DNA from: Bullera alba
Taxonomy: Eukaryota > Basidiomycota > Tremellomycetes > Tremellales > Bulleraceae
Length of the DNA stretch: 64,000 bases
Assembly: GCA_001600095.1 (NCBI GenBank)
Contig: BCIX01000006.1
Location: 1,116,001-1,180,000 of the forward strand
Direction of reading: 5' to 3'
Under the pieces are notes generated by a model. That model was given only the letters and a program-made list of their open reading frames with translations, made no database searches and was not told the origin of the DNA. Of this stretch, positions 1-12,500 are shown in pieces (the stretch's first letter is position 1; the number at the start of each line of letters is the position of its first letter). Both the position numbers and the translations under genes were made by a program.

Positions 1-1242
1 GGAAGAGCGGGATTGAAAGCAATACGACCTTTTGCGGATCGGTCGCTTTGGGCAGAGGTGGCACAGCGACACCAGCGCGCAATGCCGCTCGAGAGGGTGC
101 GACCAGACCAGACCATAGATTCGTCAGGGCCATACGCTGGCTGCTCAGTATAGCTTTAGGCTTGCCGCTCGTGCTGCGAACGGAAGTGAGCTGCAGTTTT
201 GGCAACGCTCATGGTAGCTCACCCGGATGAGAAGAAGATGACACCGTCGCTTTCTGGTCCCAATTTCTGCAGAAACTCGCCTTTGAGCATACGCTGTGTC
301 TCCACCTCGCTGCTTCTCCAAGCGGCGTCAAGTGTCTGGGTGGGATGGTCATAAGGTACATCTCCCACGAGGGGCTTGTTACTCACCGGTGTATCGCTCT
401 CGTTTTCGCCCCAGCAGTAAGCCTATTCCGGCATCAGACTGAGCCGTCGTCCTGCCAAAGAAGACCAACGTACCTTGCCCACGCCGTGCTTGTATAGTTG
501 TCTAGCTACGCCATCTAGCAGATCGGCTCTTTCCGGATCTACCAGTATCAACTCTGGCTGCGTCAGAGCGAGACAATGCACCAGCTGGTCTATCGGCCTG
601 CCATCATCGTCAATTCCTTGTCCCGATGATATACCTTTACTCACAGCCAGGCATTGAGGCACACTGCAACTCCGCCCAATAGATGAATAGCGACAAAGGC
701 AACTACCCAGCTACCCCGCCATTCCGTCAGTTATGACCTCATGAGTGACTTGGATGACCCACTCTGTCGAGTTGCCTCCGCCGATAGCCACCCTACACCC
801 CTCCTCCATGCCCTTTTTCCTCAGCCAAGCCGCCAACTGCAAACTCTTCTCCAAGACCTGCTGGAACTTGACCGTCTCCCGACCCGTGGTGTCTACCGTT
901 GGCGAGGAGATGAACTCTCTTGAGGCATACTTGGCGATCGAGTCAAGGAAAAAGCTCCTGAACGTTTTCGGGCACTAAACACCGTCAAAGAGCGTCAACA
1001 TCATTTCTTCGCAACCATTCTACGTCTCCAAATTGCGATGCTGAGCACGGAGCTTGTCCAACACTTACATTCTTCCATGTGCGGACGGTGCGTCCATCCA
1101 GAGTCAACTCCTCCATCTCCAGGACTTGGCCCGGGGCAGTAATGATCCGGTCGCCTGATCCGTCAATAGCTGTCTTGGCGTTACGGCTCTCACTGGACTC
1201 ACATTCTTCGACAGACGGCTTTGCTTTCGAGGCCGACGCCAT
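1..1242 (-). CDS. AMP-binding acyl-CoA synthetase, partial (3' end outside window)
   Basis: ATP-dependent acyl-adenylate/acyl-CoA forming enzyme of the AMP-binding (ANL) superfamily. The gene starts with MASASKAKPS at 1242 and runs off the left edge. After splicing, exons read GGGNSTDWVVAFVAIHLLGG, then LVHCLALTQPELILVDPERA, then the nucleotide-binding P-loop FFSSGTSGKPKA, which is split by an intron at 174-222 (GTGAGC donor, CAG acceptor). Another intron (donor GTGGGT) joins the NST and DWVV parts. Only about the first 300 residues are present, so the acyl substrate cannot be deduced and the peroxisomal or membrane signals that could sit at the C-terminus are not visible. The family assignment is firm; the specificity is unknown. 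It lies head-to-tail downstream of the permease gene, 329 bp away. Confidence 0.85.
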
Positions 1243-1571
1243 TTTGAGAGGATGCCTCGATTACAGGAATTCACTTCGACAGAGTCCAACGGATATAGGG
1301 CGCCAGATGTACAAGTGAGTGTCGCCTGTCGGCATGTCGGTGGTCGCACATTGCCCATTGATCTTTTCGGCTAACAACTCATCCGGTCACTCGCTCATCT
1401 CCGCCTACGGTGCACGGTACATTAGACCGCAGCTTGGCATCTTGTTCATGCTCGATCTCGCACAAGGTGACCATATGTGCAGCCAAGCTGGCGAGACGCA
1501 GCGTAGCACAGGTAGAAACTCATTCGCGTCCAGGCATGCATATTGAGTACCAACGATCAAAGGCTCAGCAT
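1243..1571. other. Intergenic spacer, acyl-CoA synthetase / permease
   Basis: This 329-bp gap holds the 3' flank of the permease and the presumed promoter of the acyl-CoA synthetase, both on the minus strand. Open frames crossing it show no conserved motif and I see no TATA box or repeat. Confidence 0.5.
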
Positions 1572-3808
1572 TTAACGGCCCTTTTCACTCTCCCCCAAAT
1601 TCTTCATCTCCACCCTCTCAACATGCGCCGCCCTAGCCATCTCCAACAGAGCTCCCAGGTCACGAGGACCTGTAAAGTTCTTCCTCCCGTCCACTAGATA
1701 TGTGACCACGGAGATGATAGCTGCGCGCGATCATTAGCAAAATTTTCCCGGGGCAGCAATCCTGACAACTCACCGATGACGCCCAGAACGACGACGGCAT
1801 AGTTCATGTTCGAGCCGGTGACCGGTAGATCGGGTGGGAACAGGAAGAAGACCGTAGTTAGGACGGTAAAAGCGAGTCCGATCTAAACATTTCGCATTAG
1901 TGACCAGATGTCATAACGAAGCTAATTACTCACGACATTGCATATGGGACCCAGGATTGGTCCGAGAGAGAAAGGCGGTCTTGCCATTGAAGCAGGTCGC
2001 AACACGCCCCTTCCTCGACACAACACCAAAAGGACTACGAAATCAGCACTCGGTATGTCAACCAGGAGTAGAGGGATACTCACTTGGAATCGAGTAGGAG
2101 ATGTTCAAGAAAACGACACTGCTAGACAAGATGGCGCTGAGGGCAGTATTGCTTCCTAGGTAGATACACCCAAAGACCACTACGCAAAGCGTGCTGAGCA
2201 GCACCGAGGGGATTGGTACTCCGTTCTTGTTCATGATAGAGAAGAAGCGAGAGAATGGTAGACCGCGGTCCCGGGCGAACGAATAGGACATTCGGGAGGA
2301 AGCGCACATGAGAGCTTGAGCCGTGAATGCCATTGCGATAATAGGGAAGACCTTCTCGCAAGTCAGCTACACGTAGAATGGATGTCGAGGAATGGATGTC
2401 GAGGCAGCTCACCTGAAGACAGACTGCACCTGCTCGCGAGCCAGTGGCCTGGTACATTGACTCGAGGAGAGCTCCAGCCGAAGACGAGTTGACCATGTCG
2501 ACATCCTTGATCGAGAATAGTAGACAGATGAGGAAGATAAACGAGCTGGAAGCACCGATGCACACTGCGGCAATCATGACCCTTGGCGCGTTGATGGATG
2601 GATTTGGCATCTCTTCCACCATGTGCGAAACGGCATCGTATCCAGTAAGACCGAATGAACCTGGGCACCATCAGTAAGACCCCGATAGTGATTGCTCCAG
2701 GTGTATACTCACTTTGGAGCAGTCCCAGAATCCACGCCACACCGTTGTTCCACCCAGAGTCATTGATGAAAGTTCGGAAGACAAAGTCTCCCGACTGGAA
2801 AGTTGGCGATGCGGTGGACAGACACACGATGATGATGACCACTGCTCCAGTGAGCGACCTAATTCCACTATGAGTCAGCTTGTAAATCCTTTGGATGGAA
2901 CAGGGCAGCTGGCACCCACCAGAAGATGGCAGCCTTGTTGATCGACGACAACAACCGCAGACCGAAGATGTTCAACAGCGCGGCACCGATCATGTAGCTG
3001 ATGTAGATGACGAATGTGAGCCACGACTTGATCTCGTAGTCTGGGTGGTAGAGGGCGATTGCTCCGGTGATGAGTTCGCCGGCGAGAGAGCCAGACGTTG
3101 CTACGAGGGCAATCCATCCGGCGACCGAGAACCATCCGCAAACCCAAGAAATGGCCTAAGGGATGTCATTAGCACACGCTGTCTGCAGATATACTGAGCA
3201 CTCACTGGTGCCCACTTAGGCGGTGCAAGAATGGCAGACCAGTGATACTGTCCTCCACTGTGATCGTCAGTGAAGTCCGAATGACATGATCTTCTGCGCT
3301 GCTCACTTTGTGGGATAGACAGCACATCTAGGAAAAGCAAGTAAGCCTCACGCAACATGTATCCTCCTCAAGATCACTCACATCTCCGCCAGACTTGCAG
3401 CCATTGCCAAGTTTCCGATGAAAGACGGAACGATACCCCAGATGACCGCCGTGGGTCCTCCTGACGGCAGTGCCAATGATAACGAAGCAGCCATTGCCGT
3501 CCACCTAGACAAGCTCAGCTAGAACACCACTCCCAACCTCGTTACTCACGAATTAAGCACGGCATAAGCCATCCCAACTATCATAATGTTAATATCCGTA
3601 ATCTGTTCTTGAGCTGACCAGAATTTGACTTACTCAGCGATAACAGGACAAAATGCCGCTTTGGCTCTCCACCTCCTTCGAAAATGCCGGCTCCTCCTCC
3701 GGCAGGATAGACCTGTTGTCCATTCTCATTCAAGGTAGCTTCCGTTGGTGACGATTTGGAGGGATGCGACGTCGATGTCACCGGCGACACTGTCGTATCG
3801 GAGCCCAT
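1572..3808 (-). CDS. Amino acid/choline/GABA-type permease (APC superfamily)
   Basis: Polytopic plasma-membrane or vacuolar transporter of the APC superfamily, amino acid/choline transporter group (fungal GABA, choline and polyamine permeases such as Uga4 and Hnm1). The start MGSDTTVSPVTSTSHP at 3808 opens a hydrophilic cytosolic tail. Spliced exons give the family hallmark CAVYPTSGGQYHWSA, then AGWIALVATSGSLAGELITG, SSFGLTGYDAVSHMVEEMPN and MAFTAQALMCASSRMSYSFARDRG. The C-terminus reads YLVDGRKNFTGPRDLGAL and stops at 1572. At least six short introns are present. The GYDA/SHMVEE segment and the FARDRGLPFS segment are strong family markers. The substrate cannot be read from sequence: GABA, choline and basic amino acids are all possible. 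Confidence 0.9.
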
Positions 3809-4856
3809 AATGGCAGTTGGGAAGGGGTCCAGGGAGCTGTCAAGTCGGGTTCCAGATGAATGTGCTGATGCTTGTCCCGGCTCGGAGCGTCAATCTTCAG
3901 TGGAAAGCGGTATAGGTAGCAGCCAACAGTCGGGGTATCGGAAGCGGAAGATGGTGTGGATTGGTGATAATCGACCTGTCAACAGTGTGAAGTTGACCAC
4001 CCAGTAAGTATAGTAGAACACCAAGGCGAGTGCTCTCCGAAGTCGTGTCCGCGGGACAAGTAACGGGATGAGGTGAACTTTGGAGCGATTGGTTTCGGCC
4101 TCAATCCTACACGTCCGTCCAGCTTCCAGCTTCGCTTGGAGATAGACCTCTCCACTTCCAGTTGGAATGACTCCGGTCGGATTGGCCGAGGGATACGTCT
4201 CAACTTTTCGGGGTTGCGGAGGGTCGCGGATCGTCTTACGGCCTTGAACAGAAGCGGTTTGATACGTCGCCTCTGGGTGCTGACTGCGCTGCTCGAGCAG
4301 TGAGGAGTGCTGATAGAGGACGCTAAAAGCGGATTCGACTGCTGCAAATTTAAGCGAAGCCGAGGATGCGATTAAGGGTGGTCGACTCGTCTTCCCCGCA
4401 GCGAACGGTGATTAAGCGATGAATTTTGGTCAGACGGCGGCGAAGCAACTCCCAATGATCTCTGTGAGAGTTGAGGTTGTGGTGAGATGAACACGTCTCC
4501 ATGTCAGTCATCTGGTAGCCCCTCACTCCTATAGTCAAACCAGTTGGATCCTCCATGACGCAGACTGACACAGTTGCCACAGACGTTAATTACAGAATGC
4601 CGTAATTAGCATCTCCGAAAATAGCCGGCCGGGGCAATCAAGGCACGGGCGGAGATAAGCCGAGTCAGGCTGACCGAAGGCTGATGAGCATATCCTACAC
4701 ACCTCTCCACTCTGACCGCTCTCACAAGACCAGCTTGGCTTGCATTCGTGTACGCAGACGTCGTGATAGGTCATAGTAGGTGCCTAAACATCGGCAAGCA
4801 TCGAATTCACCACCTTCACAGGGTCCATCAATGACCTGCGCAGAAGATCATTCGGA
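3809..4856. other. Intergenic region, permease promoter and RGD2-like 3' flank
   Basis: About 1 kb without a supportable gene. It contains the upstream region of the permease (minus strand) and the 3' flank of the RhoGAP gene. Short open frames on both strands overlap each other and lack motifs. GATAAG-type sites (for example near 4651) are seen, a motif used by fungal nitrogen regulators, but single hexamers are weak evidence. Confidence 0.4.
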
Positions 4857-7800
4857 TTATCCCCGGTTCTCGAACTGCGCGATGGCCTGGCTGACTGATC
4901 CTCGGGTCTTGTGGCCAAACTGCTTCCCAAGTCAGCTGGTGGAACTCAGACAACATTCGGGCAGCAAAGCTAGTATTACTCACCGCACCAGCTGATGCTA
5001 TCCCTTTACCCCTCTTTGGGGCGTAATCTCCACTTACGCCCACACCCCCAGATCGCTCACTCCCAGCCTCATTCTCCGCGGCGGCAGGTGGAGGTGTGGC
5101 CAAAGTCGTGTCTGATGGAATCGACGATAGACTCGGGGTCATCGTATGTGAGACGTTTCTCCCCGGAGCGGGTCTGGGACCTCTGGCGCCCCTAGGTCCT
5201 CGGAGTCGCGAGACTTCAGAGCTAGAGGCGCGTTTCAATCCCGCTATTCCTGATCCCACAGCAGATTCGTCACCAGAGGGCGCATATTGATCCATGGCAT
5301 CAAGGATGGACGCAGTAGGCGAAGTCACATCCTCGTCAAGGTCCAGTCGGGGTGTAGGAGACGATGAGCGGGTCGTGTAGACAGATTGCGAATGCGGGGT
5401 GGGTGAGACCGTCCTGGAGGTCTCGTCCGACACTGCCTCGGGCTTGACTGGGTCAGCCAGGGCCACTGGTGCAGGTGGCACCGCGACATGGACGGTTGTC
5501 GATGGGACCGTGGCAGGAGCCGGTGCAGGGACTGCTGAAGCTGACGTAGCTGTTGAGACTGGGACCGGGGCTGTGGCGCGAGGCTTCGCTTTGTCATCCT
5601 CGTCATCCGTGTCCGCGGGCTCTTCCATGACGGGCGCACCGAGACCCAGAGCTGAAACACCAGTGACAGGGTTGGACGCCTCCGGAGTTGCTTTTGGGGG
5701 TGTAGCATGAGTCGTAGCGTGGTGCTGCTCGAGGACCTGCTGTTGCTGAACTTCCGTCAGGCCATTGGAGCCAATACTGCCAAATGAGGCTCTTGAGATC
5801 CTCTGGTCGACAAGCGCCGTCCGTTTGCGAACGGGGAGGACCCGTTCAGCTTCCTTCTTCTTCTTGTCCACTAATGGCGGGAAGACAGTGTGATATGTCG
5901 TGATCAGGTCGGCGAGGAAGAGGGACGCCGTTCGATCTCCAATCGTCACTTCGGTCTCTCGCTGTGGACGGAGCACACCTATTTCAAACCCGTTAGCGGC
6001 ATCTTCGGCATGAATCATTGTCCAGTCTAACTCACATCGGCCTAAGGAAAGTGCCAATTTGGTGATGTACACGTTGTCAGGTTCGGCAGATTTAGTCGAA
6101 TCAACGAGGCTATGACACGATCAATGACCAATTATCCTGTAATAGCCGATAGCCAACTCACTGTCTGAAGTGCTTGACAACAGCATCCAGTGCGTAGAGA
6201 TGTGCCCCGGGCAGACGACCCAGAACTGAAGTCACGGCACTCGTCATGTCCCTTTGCAAATCGGCTCCAACTAAAGACGGTGATCAGCTTTCATAGCGAT
6301 GACAATTGGACAGCTAGCTGCTTACCGGACGGGTAGACCGCTTTGGCATCCTCCCACCCTTCCCAGCCCATAACTGGCGGGTTCAGTTCTAGCAAGTAGA
6401 GCTTGATCACCCCAGCTATGACAGGCGCATTGAACCTCTTGATGGTAGCGGACAATTCCTCAACGCCAGATCTTGAGCTGTTGATCGCGCTTCGAAGAGT
6501 GTGTGTTTCCACTAATGGCACTTCGTAGATCCAAGATCGGCGTCGTTCTACGATAATATGATCAGCTTAGCTATTCAGCCATTTGAAAACGGGGAAGCTG
6601 ATATATTGAGACATCGCCCACCTTCCTCCGGCAGACCGGTATACACCTCATGGAGCGTGCTCAGGAGCGCTTGTAAAACCTCTGGAATCGCTCCCTTCGG
6701 CCTCGTTGGCGATTTCAACATCCCCTTCCAGCCCAACTCTCCCGACCACTTCCGTAGATCCACTCCAAAGTTGACGTCGGGGACATCTGTCTCGATCGAG
6801 TCGTAGATATGAGGCTGTGGTCTGAATGGTCCAGTGCGATTACCCTCAATGAGTGCTTTGAGGTCAGCTTCGGGGTTGAACGCCTCGACGGATAATGATG
6901 TGGAGTCGTGTAGGCTCGAGAGGCGGGAAGGAAGTTTCGCAATAGCCTCGTCATACTGCTTGAGTACTATAAGGGGGTTAGCGACAACATACCTTCAACT
7001 CGAAAGCGGAAATTAGCGAGAAGGACTGCTAACTTACCCGACTTGACCACGCTCAACCTCTCCCTCTCCCATCGCTCCCACACCCGCAGTCCACGCTCGA
7101 TACGCTGCTCCATCTCCAGTCTCTTCTCCTCTACACTCCGCACAGCCTCTCGGTACGCCTCGTCCGCTTTCGTAGCCTCTCGTCTCAGCCGAATGTGCGG
7201 AGGCTCGTCGTTACCTCCTCCAAGTCCACTTGGGATGTAATTCTTCAACATTGTTTGAATGTTCGTGCTAGTTGCTGGGGAGAGGGGCGATCCGACGGCA
7301 GAAAGTGGATTTGTCGATTGGCTAGGCACCATCTTGAGGATAAAGTATGTATCGTAGTTCGGGTCAAAGCCCCTTCCGACTCCAATTCGGGATAGATGAC
7401 CCATTTGATATAGCTCGGTAGCTGCCTCGACGCATCTGTCCCAGTCACCGCCGAAACCCTCGACGTTCTCCTTCAGCCACTGCACCACTTCTTCGCCGCT
7501 AAACGTCTTTTCGTACGTCCCGATGATCGATCCCCGCTGTCGGCTTGCCAGGGCTGCGTTGGAGCGGGACGAGGAGTTTGAGGCGAAAGATGCATCGGAG
7601 TACGGGGCCGGGTGGGTGAGGAGGTATGTATCGAGTTTTCTCAACAGCTCTTTGAGCGCCTGCGAGGTCAAAGACAGGCCGGATAGGAGAATAGGGCTGA
7701 CGTATGAGTCACCATTCGCGGAAGATATCGAGGATGTCTTGTTGTGGGACTTGGGAGGTACAGCTGGTCCACCGCCTTCTTCTTGAACTTCCCGGAAAGT

Positions 7801-8796
7801 AGGTCGCCCATGTGGGTCAGAAGGTGGAATGAACGCGTCTTCCTTGGGACTGTTGGGACTCTGGACGATCCCTCCATTACCGTTGTCCTCCAGTATCGCA
7901 TGTGGGCGTAATGGACTCGGAGGAGCAGGTAGCGTCTTGCCATCCACCATCAAGGGTTTATAGGGTTGTGGCGTTGGTGAATTTGATACGCTCGCAGCGC
8001 GTAGCTTCTCATTGATTCTGTCGGCGACAGTGCCGGATCGCTTGAGAGCCAAAGCGGCGGATTGAGGTTTGGGTGACGAGGTGTAGTTGTCCATTGGGGG
8101 CGATTGGACGGTGGCAACAGGTGAGGCCGTTGCTGGGGCAAACTTGGCACTACAGCTCAAGTCAGCTTCCTTCCTTTCCATTACCAGCCGGAGTCAGGTA
8201 ATGTCACATCACTCACTCATCCTCGCTGTCGTCCGCAGCTCGGCTCTTGTTCAAATACGTCTGCCTCAATCCCGACAATTTCTGCACATCCTTCTCCCAG
8301 ACTCCCACGACACCCGTCTTTGTCGTCAGATATTCATCTTTGGCGGCCCTAATCCTGTCCTCGTGCCGGACCTTCCACTGATTGAACCCCGCGAGAACCT
8401 TCTGCTCCAGTTCCGCCGCTAAAGCATTATGCGCCTCGCCACGAGCGGAGGATGCTCCACGGAGAGATAGTAAAGTGTGCTGAAGAGAAGACGAAGTTTG
8501 AGACGAACTCGAGGAAGATGGGATAGGTGGAGAGAGCAACGTCGCAGCTAGCGCCTGGTGCGCTTTGACCTGCGACTGAAGGGAGGAGTGAGTGATGACT
8601 CCTCTCAGACCACCTCGACCGACGAGCTGCTACAAAGAAGCGAGAATCACAAGATACGTACCTCAATGAATTCTGCTACGTCCTCATCCTCCAAAACACC
8701 CTGATGTAGCTGCTTGAACAGTACCTCCAGGCCGGTCCTGTAGTCCGGCGACCAGAACGAGTTGTAGAACGATGGTGGCAGTGTCACTGGCGCCAT
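4857..8796 (-). CDS. RGD2: F-BAR/DEP/RhoGAP protein, Rgd2 type
   Basis: Predicted Rho-family GTPase-activating protein that links membranes and the actin cytoskeleton. The start MAPVTLPPSFYNSFWSPDYR (8796) opens an F-BAR half. A DEP domain follows at about 7.2-7.7 kb (EEVVQWLKENVEGFGGDW, LYQMGHLSRIGVGRGFD), then a second charged helix (EKRLEMEQRIERGLRVWERW) that should be the other F-BAR half. The RhoGAP-like domain follows (IPEVLQALLSTLHEVYTGLP; APVIAGVIKLYLLELNPPV; LPGAHLYALDAVVKHFR). A roughly 350-residue disordered tail rich in Pro, Ser and Thr ends, after a last intron with a gctgac branch site, in FGHKTRGSVSQAIAQFENRG at 4857. S. cerevisiae Rgd2 has the same domain order. The usual GxFRxSG arginine-finger motif is not evident. 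It is divergent from the SET gene. Confidence 0.88.
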
Positions 8797-9558
8797 CCTG
8801 CTGTCGCTTTGGTGACACTGTCTATAAAGGGCTCTCCTATCTCCTTGCTTGTTCTGTAGACGGACTGACCACTGCTAGAGTATGTTGATGACCTAGAGCT
8901 TGGATTGACCTCGAGATTGCCTCGAGAGCTTCGTGTGATCGAGGCTGTGACGCGGGGGGGGGGGCGGTGGTCTTCGGATAAACTCCTGGCTGCCACGTGG
9001 GTGACGCGTGAATGATTTTCCCGGAAATGATGAAACACCAAGTCACCAACTCAACTTGAACTCGGAGCTGTTGACATGCTTAGCTTTCAGCTTGTCAGTC
9101 ACTGATCGACGACCGCCACATCCACAAGTCGGTCACGACCCCATCAACATTGCGAATATGGTAGCAAGATGTCAAGAGAAGAGTTAGGCAGACGACGGGA
9201 AACTGTGAGGGGGTGTACCATCGTCTGGGCTTAGGATCAAACATCAAACCCGAGGAAGCCAGTCGTGTCACCACCACATCACTCACGCTTGTGAATCTTC
9301 CCTGACACTCAACTCCCTTCACCTGAATATCGTGTCAGACGCGGAAGCCTTCCACCGGACTCGTGCGTTGCGTTGTACCCGTTATCTTTTGATCTGGTGA
9401 GCTCTGCTGTCCAATGTCGGCAGGAAGATATCATTGACCAACGAGCTAACTGTCGTACGTCTCAGGCAGTTTTCACTCCTCGCCAAGTCCTCTGTAGTGA
9501 ATGACCGGGCTTGTTTTTGAGACACATCGAACATAGACGACGATAACGTCGTGCGAAG
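8797..9558. other. Divergent promoter region between RhoGAP and SET genes
   Basis: This 762-bp head-to-head spacer must hold both promoters. It contains an uninterrupted run of eleven G at 8954-8964. I find no convincing TATA box and no coding frame with recognisable motifs. Confidence 0.45.
8954..8964 (+). repeat. G11 homopolymer
   Basis: Eleven consecutive G bases lie in the divergent promoter. Runs of this kind are error-prone in sequencing and can form quadruplex-like structures only together with further G tracts, which are not seen close by. Confidence 0.9.
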
Positions 9559-12500
9559 ATGGAGCGGTCGATGAATACCGCGCGGCTCGGTCACCAAGAG
9601 TCAGCGGGGATCTCTGTGTCTGGGTGTCCAACCAGACATGAGAAAGATTCCTCGACGGCCAAACTCCACCGACCCGCGGCCAATACGCTCGGAGGCGACG
9701 GCCGAGCATCGTCATCAAAGCATACTTCGATGAACAGGACCGAGCCGGGCGCTTCATCGACATCCTCGCCCAGAAGTGGCACCAATTCGTCTTTCCATGG
9801 GGTCTCATTCGAAGGAGGAGCTTCGGGTGCTATACATACGGCCAACTCCATGACCGGCATCCGCTCATTTTCCAAAAGAGCTTCCGAGAAGACGGCAGGA
9901 GCGGTGGCTTCTCCAGGCACTTCGACAGGAAGCAGTATCGCAGATCCGAAGCGACCGCCTAAGACGCCTATCGAAGCATTCAACCACCTGCGTGACTCAA
10001 CGGCAAGCAAGTCAATCAACAATGGATCCACTCTGTTCTCAAGGGAGTCTTACAATGCACCACCGGTTCGACGCGCAGGTCCGATTTTACCATCTACTCG
10101 CTCGGCTCCTTCCCGGACGAATCCTATCCCCTCAGGTCGGTCCCCCCACGAAGTGCATCGACAACGACACGAGGCGACTCGCCAGCGAGGGTCAATGGAC
10201 ACACCCTCTCTTCCGCTGTTTATCCCAAAGGCAAGGCATCATCTTCATCGGAAGAGAAGGATCGGGTATCCGGAGTCATCCACCACAAACTCGCCCTCGT
10301 CCGACCACAATCCTTTCCCCTCGGGTCACCCCGCTCTCGATACTCCTCATTCGTCTCAGATCGGTCGCCCAGCTCAGACTGATCCCTCAGGCCTGAAGTA
10401 CCATCCACCTCATCCTCCACTATCAACCATGAGTACATCTGAATTTCCCGAGGGTACCCACACGTCAAAGAAGCGGAAGAAGGAGTCCGAGTATGAGAAG
10501 GCGATAAAGTTGGAGAGAAGGGAAAAGGGAGCGAGGATACGTCTGGCGGCTCTCGAAGCCGGTAGAGCCTCTGCAGGACATAGACGAGCCGAAGGTGACC
10601 CAAGGAACGCCAAGTCGAATACTGTTTCGCCAACCTCTCCAATACCACAGCGCCAGCGTGTACAGACGGTCCGAGGCGCAGGTCCGAGCTCGACGTCCAC
10701 TAGATCAGCTGCCCCCAAGACAAGTCCCAAAACCTCGAATCAGTCAGGGATTGCAAAGTCGATATTGGACGTAGCCCCACCACTGGAGACTCAATCAACA
10801 CATTCAAGCTCGTCCTCATCCGCGTCCCTGCCGGCGATCAAGGTAGCCCAGCCGCGCCGACGGGTGATCATATCTCCACCGCCGAGTGATGCTTCTGATT
10901 CCGAGGCAGACGTGGATCGTATAGTCCCGGTGGCTCTCTCGCTATCATTGAGCCCCAATCCCGCTCTGCCTGCCATCTCGGATGAAGCCTTCGACAACTT
11001 GCCCGCAGTCGATCATTCTCGCTCGCCGCAGGTGGCATCCAGAATCAGCAATGGTGAATCGGCATCACTAGCGACAGCCTACCCTTCACCAGGGCGTACG
11101 TCAGTGTCCTCAGAGCGATCAGCCCCTTTCGAATTTCCGGAACTACGCTTAGACCCTATCACCGAATTGAGCACCCCGAGGCCGAAGCCACGTACTCCCG
11201 CAGAGTCGCCAAAAGTCACAGGACTTGTACTGGACCTCATGGCTAGATCTGCAGCGCCACTATCAGCGCCTGCAACTCCGATTAGTCGCCCTCGTTCACC
11301 AACTGTTGAATCAGACGGCTCAGCCGATGTGACTTTACCAGACTCGCCAAAGTCTGGCCGACCCTGGCCCGAGCTCGTGTCCAGTCCTACAGGTTCGTTC
11401 AACAACCTGCCGGTCAGAACTGGGCCGCCCAGTGTCTACACTGTACGCTCGACCTCCCCGGCAATGTCAGATACATCGATGTCCGAGTCTTCATATCCGC
11501 GCTTCAGAGGCAGTTCGTCGCCAACCCCACTTGGTCCGCCCCGTCGACGAAGAGGTCTCACGCCGGACTTGGTCCCCAGTTACCCCGCTCGATGCTCGCT
11601 GTCCTACTATCCCGGCAAGAACTTTGGCCTTCGAGCCGACGAGGATCTCAAGCCAGGCGACATTATCGTGCGAGAAGTTCCCTTCATGCGAATCCTGCAC
11701 CCCATTCTCTCGCACCGACTACACGAGTCTTTCTCCCGGCTATCGTCTAGGCATCGAATCCTTTTCTTGAGTTTCACGGCGACAGTGACCAGCGAGCCGG
11801 ACATCTACGTCAGCCTCGCGGAGACAAACTGTATCCCGCTTGTCGGGATGAGCAAAACTAAAGGAAAGGTACAGAGGAGACCCGCTGGAAGCAGCAAAAC
11901 GGCCTTGGTGGATCATGTGGAGAAAGTACAGTCAAAGCGGTCTCTGCAGAAAATGGCTCGGAAGACCAGCGGTATCTGGTCAGTCATCAAGTATCCTCTC
12001 GAGCAGAGAATACCGGGTGCCAAGCCGAGATCGATCCTGCTCGGTGCAGAGGAAGACGACGGGCCTTGCCCTTCGGGCCTCTTTGAGACGATATGTCGAG
12101 CCAATCACTCCTGCTCGCCTAATTCGGGCTGGGTCTGGGACGAGGTCAACGAGGAGATGCGTGAGTAGCCGTCTCGTTTTGACCACACCGACTTTGAAGG
12201 AATACTGATGGCGCTGCAGTATTGATGGCGTACGATAACATACCCAAGGGTGAAGAAGTCACAGCGGCCTATTCCAACGCCTGGGAAACAATTGCAAGCT
12301 CGAGCGATCGCAGAGCGAAACTGCTCAAGCAATTCGGATTCGAGTGTGGTTGCGACGCATGTCCACCCTCCACCGAGTCCGCCGGGTCCGCCGAAGCTGT
12401 GAAAGCCATGGAGGCCGTTGACAAGGATCTCCGTCGCCTCAAGCATCTGACCCGCGATATCGACATGGATATCCTGGATTATTGCGAGTCCCCACAACAG

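Noticed and set aside
4073..4303. 76-codon plus-strand frame in the permease promoter
   Set aside because: A minus-strand frame covers the same bases, no motif, no splice partners.
5325..5710. Open frames on both strands within the RhoGAP tail
   Set aside because: Shadows of a low-complexity Pro/Ala/Thr-rich coding exon.
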